Positions 37,865 to 43,749 of a stretch of DNA of 43,749 nucleotides are shown here, in pieces (the first letter of the stretch is position 1; each line of letters begins with the position of its first letter). The position numbers were made by a program, and so were the translations under genes. Origin of the DNA: a virus; the IMG/VR virus record IMGVR_UViG_3300040801_004504, positions 1-43,749 of that record; one strand, 5' to 3'. The notes beneath the pieces were generated by a model. The model saw only the letters and a list, made by a program, of their open reading frames with translations, made no database searches and was not told the origin of the DNA.

Positions 37865-38529
37865 TTTCCGGAGCAGTTTACGACGCCCCGGGCGTTCGGT
37901 TCAGTCCGGTCGTAGCGGAAGGCCGGACCGTCCAGAACGATACATTCGGTAAGCGATACGGAGAACATGAGGCCGCGGAGGTGGGAGTAATCGCCCCAGG
38001 GTCTGATCTCACTACCCAGGTCGACGAAGTCCGCAATCTCTACATCCTGATCAATGAGGGATAGGTCGGCACGTTCGGGGTTGGTCCACACCTGGCCGAG
38101 CGTCGTGTGTAGGTAGAGACGGTACTGGAGTAGTTCCTGCCTGATGGCCGTAGCCATACGTAGCAGGTTGTCGTACACCTGTGGTCCCGACCTTACCCCA
38201 CAGTGATCAGCATGCAGGTGGTCGATCAAAATTACGTCCACGGTGTGGGTTACCGTGTTGCCCCCTTTGGTACGGCTCTGCCGCAGCTCTGGCATGATGA
38301 CGGGGAACTGACCCTTCATGTCAGAAGAAAGAGCGCCGGCACCGTCCCAGTCTCGGCTCCAGAAGTTGCCGGCTAGGTAGTCCTCAAAGGTGTACCCGTA
38401 GCTCACATGATCAAGCTGGGGAACCTGATCAATCAGGGCAAACGAATTGACCGTAAGGCCCGGCCGGTAGGCCATGTCCTTGGTCACCTGAAGCAGGATG
38501 CCGTATAGTACAGATAGGTTCGGGGTCAT
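37855..38529 (-). CDS. hypothetical neck/tail-module protein
   Basis: 224 aa from MTPNLSVLYGILLQVTKDMA; the ATG at 38529 gives a 4-nt overlap with the small TM gene. A helical segment (YDNLLRMATAIRQELLQYRL) lies between strand-rich parts (HTVDVILIDHLHADHCG ... RGLMFSVSLTECIVLDGPAF). Position between terminase and tape measure suggests a tail terminator or tail-tube role, but no family is recognised. The C-terminus ends in CSGKCC. Confidence 0.5.
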   Translation of the reverse strand: MTPNLSVLYGILLQVTKDMAYRPGLTVNSFALIDQVPQLDHVSYGYTFEDYLAGNFWSRDWDGAGALSSDMKGQFPVIMPELRQSRTKGGNTVTHTVDVILIDHLHADHCGVRSGPQVYDNLLRMATAIRQELLQYRLYLHTTLGQVWTNPERADLSLIDQDVEIADFVDLGSEIRPWGDYSHLRGLMFSVSLTECIVLDGPAFRYDRTEPNARGVVNCSGKCC

Positions 38530-38633
38530 GCTTCCTGATTGTCTCGGTGGAAGAATAGCCAGTAACATATCATGATGATCACGCAGGCGCGGGCGAGGGC
38601 ATCCATGATCATAACCACTTCGGAACCGTTCAT
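38526..38633 (-). CDS. 35-aa single-TM peptide
   Basis: MNGSEVVMIMDALARACVII and then MICYWLFFHRDNQEA. One TM helix spans about 7-27. It is coupled by ATGA overlaps to both neighbours (38630-38633 and 38526-38529), which is the main reason to accept so small a gene. Function unknown. Confidence 0.5.
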   Translation of the reverse strand: MNGSEVVMIMDALARACVIIMICYWLFFHRDNQEA

Positions 38634-39673
38634 AGGCGTGACATTTTCAGGCAGTAGGCCCCGACGAACGAACGCCAGTCGGAGTAGAATACACTCTGGA
38701 AAGGCGTGAGATGAAGCCCTTCGAACCATCGCTCTTCTACACCGATCTGGTAGAACACCCGCCATCCGGAGACCTCCCAAGCCTGCTTAGCTGCTGCTTG
38801 CATACGCCGCATATGCTTACGCTGACCCTCCGACACCCTGGAACTCGCGGAGCTGTTCATCGCTCGGCCCGGAGGGCTCTTGGTGAAGAAGTCGTATTGC
38901 CGTCTTGCGCGAATTTCAGCAAGGCGGCGACGGTAAAAAAAACGGATGTCCTGAACGGTCTGTAGGTCAATGTTGCGCAGCAGCTTACGGCGACGGACAA
39001 GCCAACGTTCGCGGGCCCCATCATCCCAGGGAAGTTGTTCGCCGAAACGGCGCAACAGGATGGCTACCTGGGTCAGTCCCAGGGTGTAGTCGAGTGAACT
39101 GGCCCGTTCCGGATCCTCGTACCCCCTTATCTTACCGATCTCGGTAGCGTGGCGTCGCAGGTATTCCTGACACTCGATCGCCTCACCGGTGTTGAGTGGC
39201 TTACCGGACATCACCCGTGCAACCCGGTCGCGGACGACTTTGAAAGTCTTACCGTCCGTTTTTACCTGCAGAAAGTCGGGCAGCGAATCGATTGGATACT
39301 TATCCAGCACCTCCGCCTTGGTCGGTTCACATTCCTTAGCAATGCCGGCGAGATGGGCGTAGACGCGTGTCTGGCTCAGTTCGGTTCCGAGAGTGATGCG
39401 ATAGTTCGAATTGAACAGATGGACTACATCATCGCCCGGCAGGCTGGTGGGGAGATCGTGAACTGCTGCCCCGGTGACCTTTTCGAGAGCCTCGGCCATG
39501 GCCCGTTCGGCCTGACCAGCTTCGGCTTCACCGTCCGCGACCTGTCGGGAAATCAGATGAAACCTATTCTCCCAGGCCCGGAAGTCGCAGAACTTTCCGA
39601 AGTGCCACTCGCTGGCGTCCAATGGGAGGAATAGGTCACGGTCCTGACCGTCGATGTTAGTGACTAGCGTCAT
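38630..39673 (-). CDS. hypothetical virion-module protein
   Basis: 347 aa, soluble. An N-terminal alpha/beta part (MTLVTNIDGQDRDLFLPLDA), a middle with VKTDGKTFKVVRDRVARVMS, and a helical basic C-terminal half (LVRRRKLLRNIDLQTVQDIR, FFYRRRLAEIRARRQYDFF). No motif recognised. TAATG couples it to the upstream gene. It may be a head/neck structural or assembly protein, judged only by the operon. Confidence 0.5.
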   Translation of the reverse strand: MTLVTNIDGQDRDLFLPLDASEWHFGKFCDFRAWENRFHLISRQVADGEAEAGQAERAMAEALEKVTGAAVHDLPTSLPGDDVVHLFNSNYRITLGTELSQTRVYAHLAGIAKECEPTKAEVLDKYPIDSLPDFLQVKTDGKTFKVVRDRVARVMSGKPLNTGEAIECQEYLRRHATEIGKIRGYEDPERASSLDYTLGLTQVAILLRRFGEQLPWDDGARERWLVRRRKLLRNIDLQTVQDIRFFYRRRLAEIRARRQYDFFTKSPPGRAMNSSASSRVSEGQRKHMRRMQAAAKQAWEVSGWRVFYQIGVEERWFEGLHLTPFQSVFYSDWRSFVGAYCLKMSRL

Positions 39674-40179
39674 TAGGTTGATTGTAGGGCTGCGTCGCGG
39701 TAGTATTTCGCGATCTTGTTGGCAATCGTTTCTGCCTTCGTAGAATTGCCGACATTGACACCCAACTGGCGGGCGTGCATCATGAGGATGTCGGGATTAT
39801 CCTGGAAGGCGTTTAATACGCCCTCCTTGGTCTGAAGGTGCGTAGTATCATTCTCGTGAATTGACGTTCGGCCCTGGGGAGGGCAGTCGACACATTCACC
39901 ATCGTCCCAGTTCGTGCGGATTTTCGTGCGCCGGATCTTGGGGGTGGCGTCCCGGCTCTTCCCGCTGGCTACCCGCGGGCGGCTGGTGACCCTGCCGCGG
40001 ACCTTCTGTTCCAGCTCACCTAGTCCGGTGATGATGGCGTGGCGGTCTTCGGGAAATACGTGGCCCAGCGTGGTGAAGATTGCGGCGAGGTCCGGCCCCC
40101 GGCCCCGGCTCTCGAATTCGGGGGCGGCATCAATCAGTACCTCCATGATCGGGGCAAGCGAGGTGTTGGCAATTTCCAT
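39673..40179 (-). CDS. protein with C-terminal HeH/SAP-like domain
   Basis: 168 aa. A basic middle (KVRGRVTSRPRVASGKSRDA, TPKIRRTKIRTNW) precedes a lone CVDC pair. The last 40 residues (NPDILMMHARQLGVNVGNST, then KAETIANKIAKYY) form a helix-extended-loop-helix pattern of the SAP/HeH type often appended to phage head or DNA-binding proteins. It is the first gene behind a good promoter (40245-40276). Possible DNA-packaging accessory or head-tail protein. Confidence 0.55.
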   Translation of the reverse strand: MEIANTSLAPIMEVLIDAAPEFESRGRGPDLAAIFTTLGHVFPEDRHAIITGLGELEQKVRGRVTSRPRVASGKSRDATPKIRRTKIRTNWDDGECVDCPPQGRTSIHENDTTHLQTKEGVLNAFQDNPDILMMHARQLGVNVGNSTKAETIANKIAKYYRDAALQST

Positions 40180-40244
40180 ACGGTGCTAAGCTCTGTCTTT
40201 AAGTCAGGGCGGGGCCGTCAACACCATCAATGATTGCTCGCTAG

Positions 40245-40276
40245 CAAATATAGAACATTCTGTTTGAATCCTCAAA
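40245..40276 (-). promoter_or_regulatory. leftward promoter for the morphogenesis operon
   Basis: On the minus strand TTTG (40273-40276), a 20-bp spacer and TATATTTG (40245-40252) fit the Bacteroidota consensus exactly. It lies in the 99-nt gap between the large terminase stop and the ATG at 40179, an AT-rich gap in an otherwise tightly packed operon. It should drive the tail, capsid and lysis genes apart from terminase. Confidence 0.68.
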
Positions 40277-40278
40277 TT

Positions 40279-41496
40279 TCAAACGAATCCTCTCATCTTC
40301 CCCCTACGGATGACCCTGGGCTTGATCGTTTCCATACAGTAGTAACGGATAGCATCCCAACCATGATTGAACGCATCGATGGGATCATTAGTAAGTTCAC
40401 CCGTGCGCGGACCGCTCTTGATTTTCTTGTAGGTGTACTTCTTGCGCTCCTGGATGATGTCTTCCGAATCCGATGTGACGTGTACGTTCGTCTGGTTGAC
40501 CAGGCTAAGGCCGTACTCAATCGAGCCCGGGCCCTTCTTAACCTCGATGATGCGGTAGCCAAGACGGCGCAGGTGGTCACAGGCCCTGGCGTCGGCACCG
40601 TCGGCGTAAATCGGTACGGTACGTTTGGGTATGCCGAGCTTCACGAAGGCCCGGTCTAGGTCGTCCAGGGACATTCCGCGTCGGTAGAGCAGCTGTCGGG
40701 CGAAAAGGTCTTCCTGCCCGTTCTGTAGCCCACAGTGCACCAAGGCGGTCGGGTCAGCACGGTAGCCGAAGTCCAGCCCGTACCCCTGCCGAGCTAGCTG
40801 ATCCGGCATCCGGTGGACCACTTCCATTCTGGGTATGCAGAGCTCACCTAGCTGACCGGTCTTACCCAGGCCGTACACCTTCCAAAGTTGCTCGTCCTTC
40901 TTCCTGATGTCGCGCAGTTCCATTAACGCACCCTCCGAAACGTAGGGGTTGTGGGTGAAGTTGGAGTAGTACACGATCGTATCGGACCGGCCCATCAGGT
41001 GTTCGTGGGCCCAGAAAGGAGCGGTGGGATTGTAGTCGACGAAGATCTCCTCGGAAGTACGCATGGTGACTTGCCGGAAGACGGAGTAGGGGACGCCGTT
41101 GCCCTCGTTGAAAAAAGCAATGTTACGCTTTCCGTTCTTGGCATCCTGGGCATCGCCGTAGCTCACGAACTCCAGAATGGAACCGTTCTTAAACTCCCAG
41201 CTGAAGGTAGACTTGTTATGCTTCGCGACCTCTGCCTGGATGGCCGGGCTGCTAGGCAGTATGCGGGTTTCGAAGTCACGGTAGCTTCCCTTGCGCAGGT
41301 TGGGCATGTCCTGACCAACTACGGTAGCGATACGCGACTTCTCCAGTAAGCGAAGAACTATGACCTGGAGGATGGAATACGTCTTCCCGCTGGAGGTACC
41401 CCCCTGGTTTATCTTGATCCGGTGCTTACGGTCCGCGTAGTTCCAGTTAAAAACCGGGGTGGCTTCACTGTCGAACAGATCAGGGTGCAATCCCAT
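40279..41496 (-). CDS. terL: terminase large subunit
   Basis: 405 aa from MGLHPDLFDSEATP (ATG at 41496; the in-frame TTG six bases earlier is less likely). ATPase: Walker A GGTSSGKT (32-39), Walker B IAFFNE (126-131) and VDYNPT coupling motif (153-158). RNase H-like nuclease: YGLDFGYRADPTALV (239-253, Asp242), IYADGADARACDHL (296-309, Asp299) and NDPIDAFNHGWDAIRYY (370-386). It is the Terminase_3/PBSX-like type. It cuts concatemeric DNA and pumps it into the prohead through the portal. It overlaps the small subunit by 17 nt. Confidence 0.93.
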   Translation of the reverse strand: MGLHPDLFDSEATPVFNWNYADRKHRIKINQGGTSSGKTYSILQVIVLRLLEKSRIATVVGQDMPNLRKGSYRDFETRILPSSPAIQAEVAKHNKSTFSWEFKNGSILEFVSYGDAQDAKNGKRNIAFFNEGNGVPYSVFRQVTMRTSEEIFVDYNPTAPFWAHEHLMGRSDTIVYYSNFTHNPYVSEGALMELRDIRKKDEQLWKVYGLGKTGQLGELCIPRMEVVHRMPDQLARQGYGLDFGYRADPTALVHCGLQNGQEDLFARQLLYRRGMSLDDLDRAFVKLGIPKRTVPIYADGADARACDHLRRLGYRIIEVKKGPGSIEYGLSLVNQTNVHVTSDSEDIIQERKKYTYKKIKSGPRTGELTNDPIDAFNHGWDAIRYYCMETIKPRVIRRGKMRGFV

Positions 41497-42091
41497 CGTC
41501 AATCTCGTCTTCTGAGGTCACCGGCGGGGTGGCGCTACTGACCTGAACGGTGAAGGTGAGTGGCTGACCACCCGGTGAACTGTGCTCGTGCTGACTTCGG
41601 ATGGGCGCATCGGCGCCGATCATATCCCTGAGCGCCTTGAGGGCGGTCTGTTTATCGTAAAATTCTACCTTGACCCATTCGGTGTAGACCTCCTTACCCT
41701 CCCTATCGTAGCTGTCCCGCTTCGTTTCTACCTTCTTGATACAGGCCTTGACGTGAGCCGGAAGATCCGCGTATTCTTCGCGACTGAACCAGTCGGTCAT
41801 AATGTGGTCGATGCCAGCTTCGACCTGAGCTTTGTAGTGTTGGGCTATCCAGAGTGCACTGATGCCGGCAGCTTCAGCGATGTTGTTCCGGAGATGATCA
41901 AGATAGGCTTTGATCTTACCATTTCTTAGCAGTCGGGAAGCACCCGAGGCAGCCGCAGCATCGGTTTTAACCTTGTAGCCGGCGTCCTTATACGCCCGCG
42001 TACCGTTCCAGTCGATGGCGTATTCCTGAGCGAACCGGCGCTGTAAATCGGTAAGTTTGGAAAAGTCGGTATCAGTAAGTCGGGCAGACAA
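41480..42091 (-). CDS. terS: terminase small subunit (Terminase_2 family)
   Basis: 203 aa. The start is a TTG at 42091, forced because no other start precedes the conserved domain: LTDLQRRFAQEYAIDWNGTR, then AYKDAGYKVKTDAAAASGAS and RLLRNGKIKAYL (about 12-65), the N-terminal DNA-binding domain of Terminase_2. The rest is helical, with ALKALRDMIG near 155-164 and an acidic tail. It recognises the packaging site and hands DNA to TerL. The packaging site is probably nearby. Confidence 0.9.
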   Translation of the reverse strand: MSARLTDTDFSKLTDLQRRFAQEYAIDWNGTRAYKDAGYKVKTDAAAASGASRLLRNGKIKAYLDHLRNNIAEAAGISALWIAQHYKAQVEAGIDHIMTDWFSREEYADLPAHVKACIKKVETKRDSYDREGKEVYTEWVKVEFYDKQTALKALRDMIGADAPIRSQHEHSSPGGQPLTFTVQVSSATPPVTSEDEIDDGIAP

Positions 42092-42110
42092 TTACAACGT
42101 TTTGTTGTAA
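42092..42110. repeat. 7-bp inverted repeat before the small terminase
   Basis: TTACAAC (42092-42098) and GTTGTAA (42104-42110) flank a GTTTT spacer, ending one base before the TTG start. TACTTTTA on the minus strand (42107-42114) is a 7/8 match to a -7 box. The repeat could be an operator, a small terminator of integrase transcription, or part of the packaging site. Confidence 0.45.
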
Positions 42111-42140
42111 AAGTACGAAATGTTGAATAGATGTCTACCC

Positions 42141-43442
42141 CTACCCAACGTCTCGCTTCCCACCGTAGTATGGTAGGGCCTTCAATCTGGCGGCCCGCTG
42201 CTCGGCGTCTTCCTTGATGTAGTGGAGCAACGTCTTTCTATCGGCATGGCCGGTCATGGCCTGGATGTCGTCGAGATGGATTCCGGCGGCGTGTGCGTTG
42301 GTAGCAAAGCTACGTCGGGCCGTGTGGGTACTGATGAGTTCGTACTTCTTGAACTCTTGGATGACGGACTTGCCGCGGATCTGTCGGACCAACCTGACGG
42401 TTTCGGTCATGCCTGCCATCTGGCAGACCTCCTTTACGTACCGGTTGATAGTTTGAGGCTTCCGATCCGGTAGCTTCCAATCGTATCGTTCTCCTACGGT
42501 TCGCATCATCTCGCTCAGAGGGATGACTACGCGTTTACGGATTCCCTTCTGGGTGAATAGGCTAAGCATTTGGCGGCCGTCCACCTCGATCAGGTTGCCG
42601 GCGTTGATCTGCGGCCACCGATTCACCCGAAGGCCAGTACAGCAGCCGGCCAGAAAGAGGTCACGGCACTCCGTGTGAAGCTGGAAATCGGATAAATCGA
42701 AGTTGGCCAGATGCTCGAGCTCTTCGTCGTAGAGTGCGATGGTATCCATCGCCTGAGAGGATAGCCGGAGGTGGCTTTTGAGCTGCACCGAGTGAATATC
42801 TGCCCCCAGTTTGTGGCCGTGGGCGGCGGCATGGATGCAGACCTGCTTGAACTTGCGTAGCATCTTATGGACGGTGGAGTCACTCCGCTCTTCCGGAAGG
42901 GTCCAGAAGTAGTCGCGGTACTCCTCGAACAGTCCGAGATTGATGTCGGCAAAACGAGTGCGCTGGATACGCTGAGCGTCAAACCGGATGAACCAGTCCC
43001 GGGCAACCCGATCGCTAGCAACCGTTGCTCGTGACAGGTTGGCAGTCCGCTCACGGTCGCGAATGAAGGTTCGGTAGTAGTCCGCTACGGTGGGTTCTTC
43101 CATCCGAACGACGGTCTCTTCGCCGTGAATACGGTGACGCAACATCTTCTTCAGTAGATCCGGAGTGAGTTCACTGATGCGATGATCACGACGGTACTCG
43201 TTGTAGGTTCGGCGTACGAACTGGTCGAGGTCGTCCAGAATGCGGTTTACCTCCAGGTAGTCCGGTCGTCGGCGGCACCACTTATCCAGTACGCGTTGAG
43301 CTTTCTTATCCCAGTGGTCCGGGCTGACATGCTCGGACGTAGAGACATGAATGCGCTGACGGCGGTATGCGAAGCGAAGGAGGATCATCGCTTCCCGATC
43401 CGTCTTGGGCTTCTCAAGGTAGTAGCGGACCTTGTGGGACAT
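42141..43442 (-). CDS. int: tyrosine recombinase integrase
   Basis: 433 aa. An N-terminal arm-binding domain (ILLRFAYRRQRIHVSTSEHV, about 20-39) and SAM-like core-binding domain (about 118-215) precede the catalytic domain with Arg272 (CTGLRVNRW), Lys299 (FTQKGIRKRV), HTAR 373-376 (STHTARRSFATN), His399 (MTGHADRKT) and the nucleophile Tyr408 (LLHYIK). The layout is that of Bacteroidota phage/conjugative integrases. It joins attP to the 3' end of tRNA-Arg. It lies 178 nt from the right attachment copy. Confidence 0.95.
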   Translation of the reverse strand: MSHKVRYYLEKPKTDREAMILLRFAYRRQRIHVSTSEHVSPDHWDKKAQRVLDKWCRRRPDYLEVNRILDDLDQFVRRTYNEYRRDHRISELTPDLLKKMLRHRIHGEETVVRMEEPTVADYYRTFIRDRERTANLSRATVASDRVARDWFIRFDAQRIQRTRFADINLGLFEEYRDYFWTLPEERSDSTVHKMLRKFKQVCIHAAAHGHKLGADIHSVQLKSHLRLSSQAMDTIALYDEELEHLANFDLSDFQLHTECRDLFLAGCCTGLRVNRWPQINAGNLIEVDGRQMLSLFTQKGIRKRVVIPLSEMMRTVGERYDWKLPDRKPQTINRYVKEVCQMAGMTETVRLVRQIRGKSVIQEFKKYELISTHTARRSFATNAHAAGIHLDDIQAMTGHADRKTLLHYIKEDAEQRAARLKALPYYGGKRDVG

Positions 43443-43511
43443 GAGGACTGTGCTTTGGTGAACTGATTTGCCCGACCAATGTACATCCGATTGGACACAA
43501 CATCCAACAAA

Positions 43512-43542
43512 AGAACTTACCCCATTTAGTATTTAAAACAAA
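43512..43542 (-). promoter_or_regulatory. weak integrase promoter
   Basis: On the minus strand TTTG (43539-43542), a 19-bp spacer and TAAGTTCT (43512-43519) match the Bacteroidota consensus with two mismatches in the -7 box. It lies 70 nt upstream of the integrase ATG in an AT-rich stretch. Weakness would suit a gene needed in small amounts. Confidence 0.45.
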
Positions 43543-43555
43543 TGTTTTACTTTTT

Positions 43556-43620
43556 GCCAAACTACAACGTAGCAATAGCTAGCGATAGTGATGCTAGCAA
43601 AACAATTGGTAGTTTTGCCG
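43556..43620. promoter_or_regulatory. putative integrase/excisionase arm sites next to the right attachment copy
   Basis: GCCAAACTAC (43556-43565) and GGTAGTTTTGCC (43608-43619) form an imperfect inverted repeat. GCTAGC occurs twice, 15 bp apart (43578-43583, 43593-43598). The block abuts the core repeat, where recombinase arm and excisionase sites are expected. Binding is inference. Confidence 0.4.
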
Positions 43621-43636
43621 TTCCATCCGAGACCAC
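43621..43636. repeat. attachment core repeat, right copy
   Basis: TTCCATCCGAGACCAC is an orphan copy of the tRNA-Arg 3' end with no 5' tRNA half before it, so it marks the original end of the host tRNA gene displaced by integration. Confidence 0.9.
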
Positions 43637-43655
43637 CCTGTTCAGTCGGTTAGCC

Positions 43656-43749
43656 ATGTCCTTTACCGGCATCCTCCCCCCCCTCTTGCTAGCGCTTGTT
43701 CTTGCCGCCCTTGCGGTGGCGCTCCGGCGTGGGGTTTGGAGTTGGTTAC
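43656..43749 (+). CDS. partial host ORF, hydrophobic N-terminus
   Basis: Reading from the ATG at 43656 to the window end gives 31 codons: MSFTGILPPLLLALVLAALA, then VALRRGVWSWL. This is a membrane segment or signal sequence. It lies outside the prophage. Too short to identify and cut by the window. Confidence 0.35.
   Translation, partial: MSFTGILPPLLLALVLAALAVALRRGVWSWL

Larger units (their letters stand above)
102..43636. mobile_element. Complete tailed-phage prophage integrated at tRNA-Arg
   Basis: The ends are defined by a 16-bp direct repeat (TTCCATCCGAGACCAC) at 102-117 and 43621-43636. The left copy is the 3' part of an intact tRNA-Arg and the right copy is an orphan. A tyrosine recombinase gene sits next to the right copy and an excisionase-like HTH gene next to the left one. 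Inside are both terminase subunits, portal, protease, capsid candidate, tape measure, tail, amidase and holin candidates, all with intact reading frames, so the prophage looks complete. About 43.5 kb lies between the repeats. Whether it is inducible cannot be told from sequence. Confidence 0.93.

Overview
The window is an essentially complete temperate tailed-phage genome (prophage, about 43.5 kb) integrated into the 3' end of a tRNA-Arg(CCG) gene of a Bacteroidota host, probably from the Saprospiria/Lewinella neighbourhood. The host call rests on three things: a type IX secretion (T9SS) sorting domain, a Bacteroidota-type exported domain, and promoters of the TTTG-N19/21-TAnnTTTG type. The rank below phylum is inference. 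A 16-bp direct repeat of the tRNA 3' end lies at 102-117 and again at 43621-43636. Only about 100 bases of host DNA are visible on each side. Most of the element is visibly GC-rich; the stretch at about 5.3-7.86 kb is clearly AT-richer.

Layout. (1) 172-5021, leftward early/replication operon: excisionase-like HTH protein, two winged-helix proteins, several unknowns and a replication-initiator-like gene carrying three helically phased 18-bp iterons (candidate origin, 3921-4021). (2) 5.0-5.35 kb, control region. (3) 5.3-7.8 kb, AT-rich leftward accessory cassette: an unknown coiled-coil protein, a secreted protein sharing its C-terminal domain with two late-operon fibre-like proteins, and a T9SS cargo protein. 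The cassette is bracketed by two same-orientation copies of a short regulatory module (TGCAAGGTAG ... TTTGCAAACTT). (4) 7.9-13.2 kb, rightward operon from a strong promoter: unknown early proteins, a methyltransferase-like protein lacking a catalytic motif, Zn-ribbon-like and small membrane proteins, and a Dam-type adenine methylase. It ends at a 30-bp perfect palindrome between convergent genes. (5) 43.4-13.2 kb, leftward: integrase, small and large terminase, neck/tail genes, tape measure, tail/baseplate, protease-scaffold, major capsid candidate, fibre/tailspike genes, holin, membrane-fused amidase, subtilase, portal, connector, membrane cupin and a second holin-like protein. Between tail gene 37328-37864 and the tape measure, two genes on the opposite strand encode a Panacea-domain antitoxin and an overlapping two-TM protein, a probable toxin-antitoxin pair.

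How it works together. Integrase and excisionase-like genes become neighbours across attP when the genome circularises. TerS/TerL, portal, S49 protease-scaffold and capsid build the head. The long tape measure (1220 aa) and the absence of any contractile sheath I can recognise suggest a siphovirus, which is inference. Head genes are scattered: portal and connector lie at the far distal end of the late operon, after the lysis genes.

The most interesting signals are the Panacea/TM pair, the C-terminal domain shared between fibre proteins and a secreted accessory protein, T9SS cargo inside a prophage, Sec signal peptides on late tailspike-like proteins, iterons inside the rep gene, and the duplicated regulatory module around the accessory cassette. 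No classical CI/LexA-type repressor was recognised.
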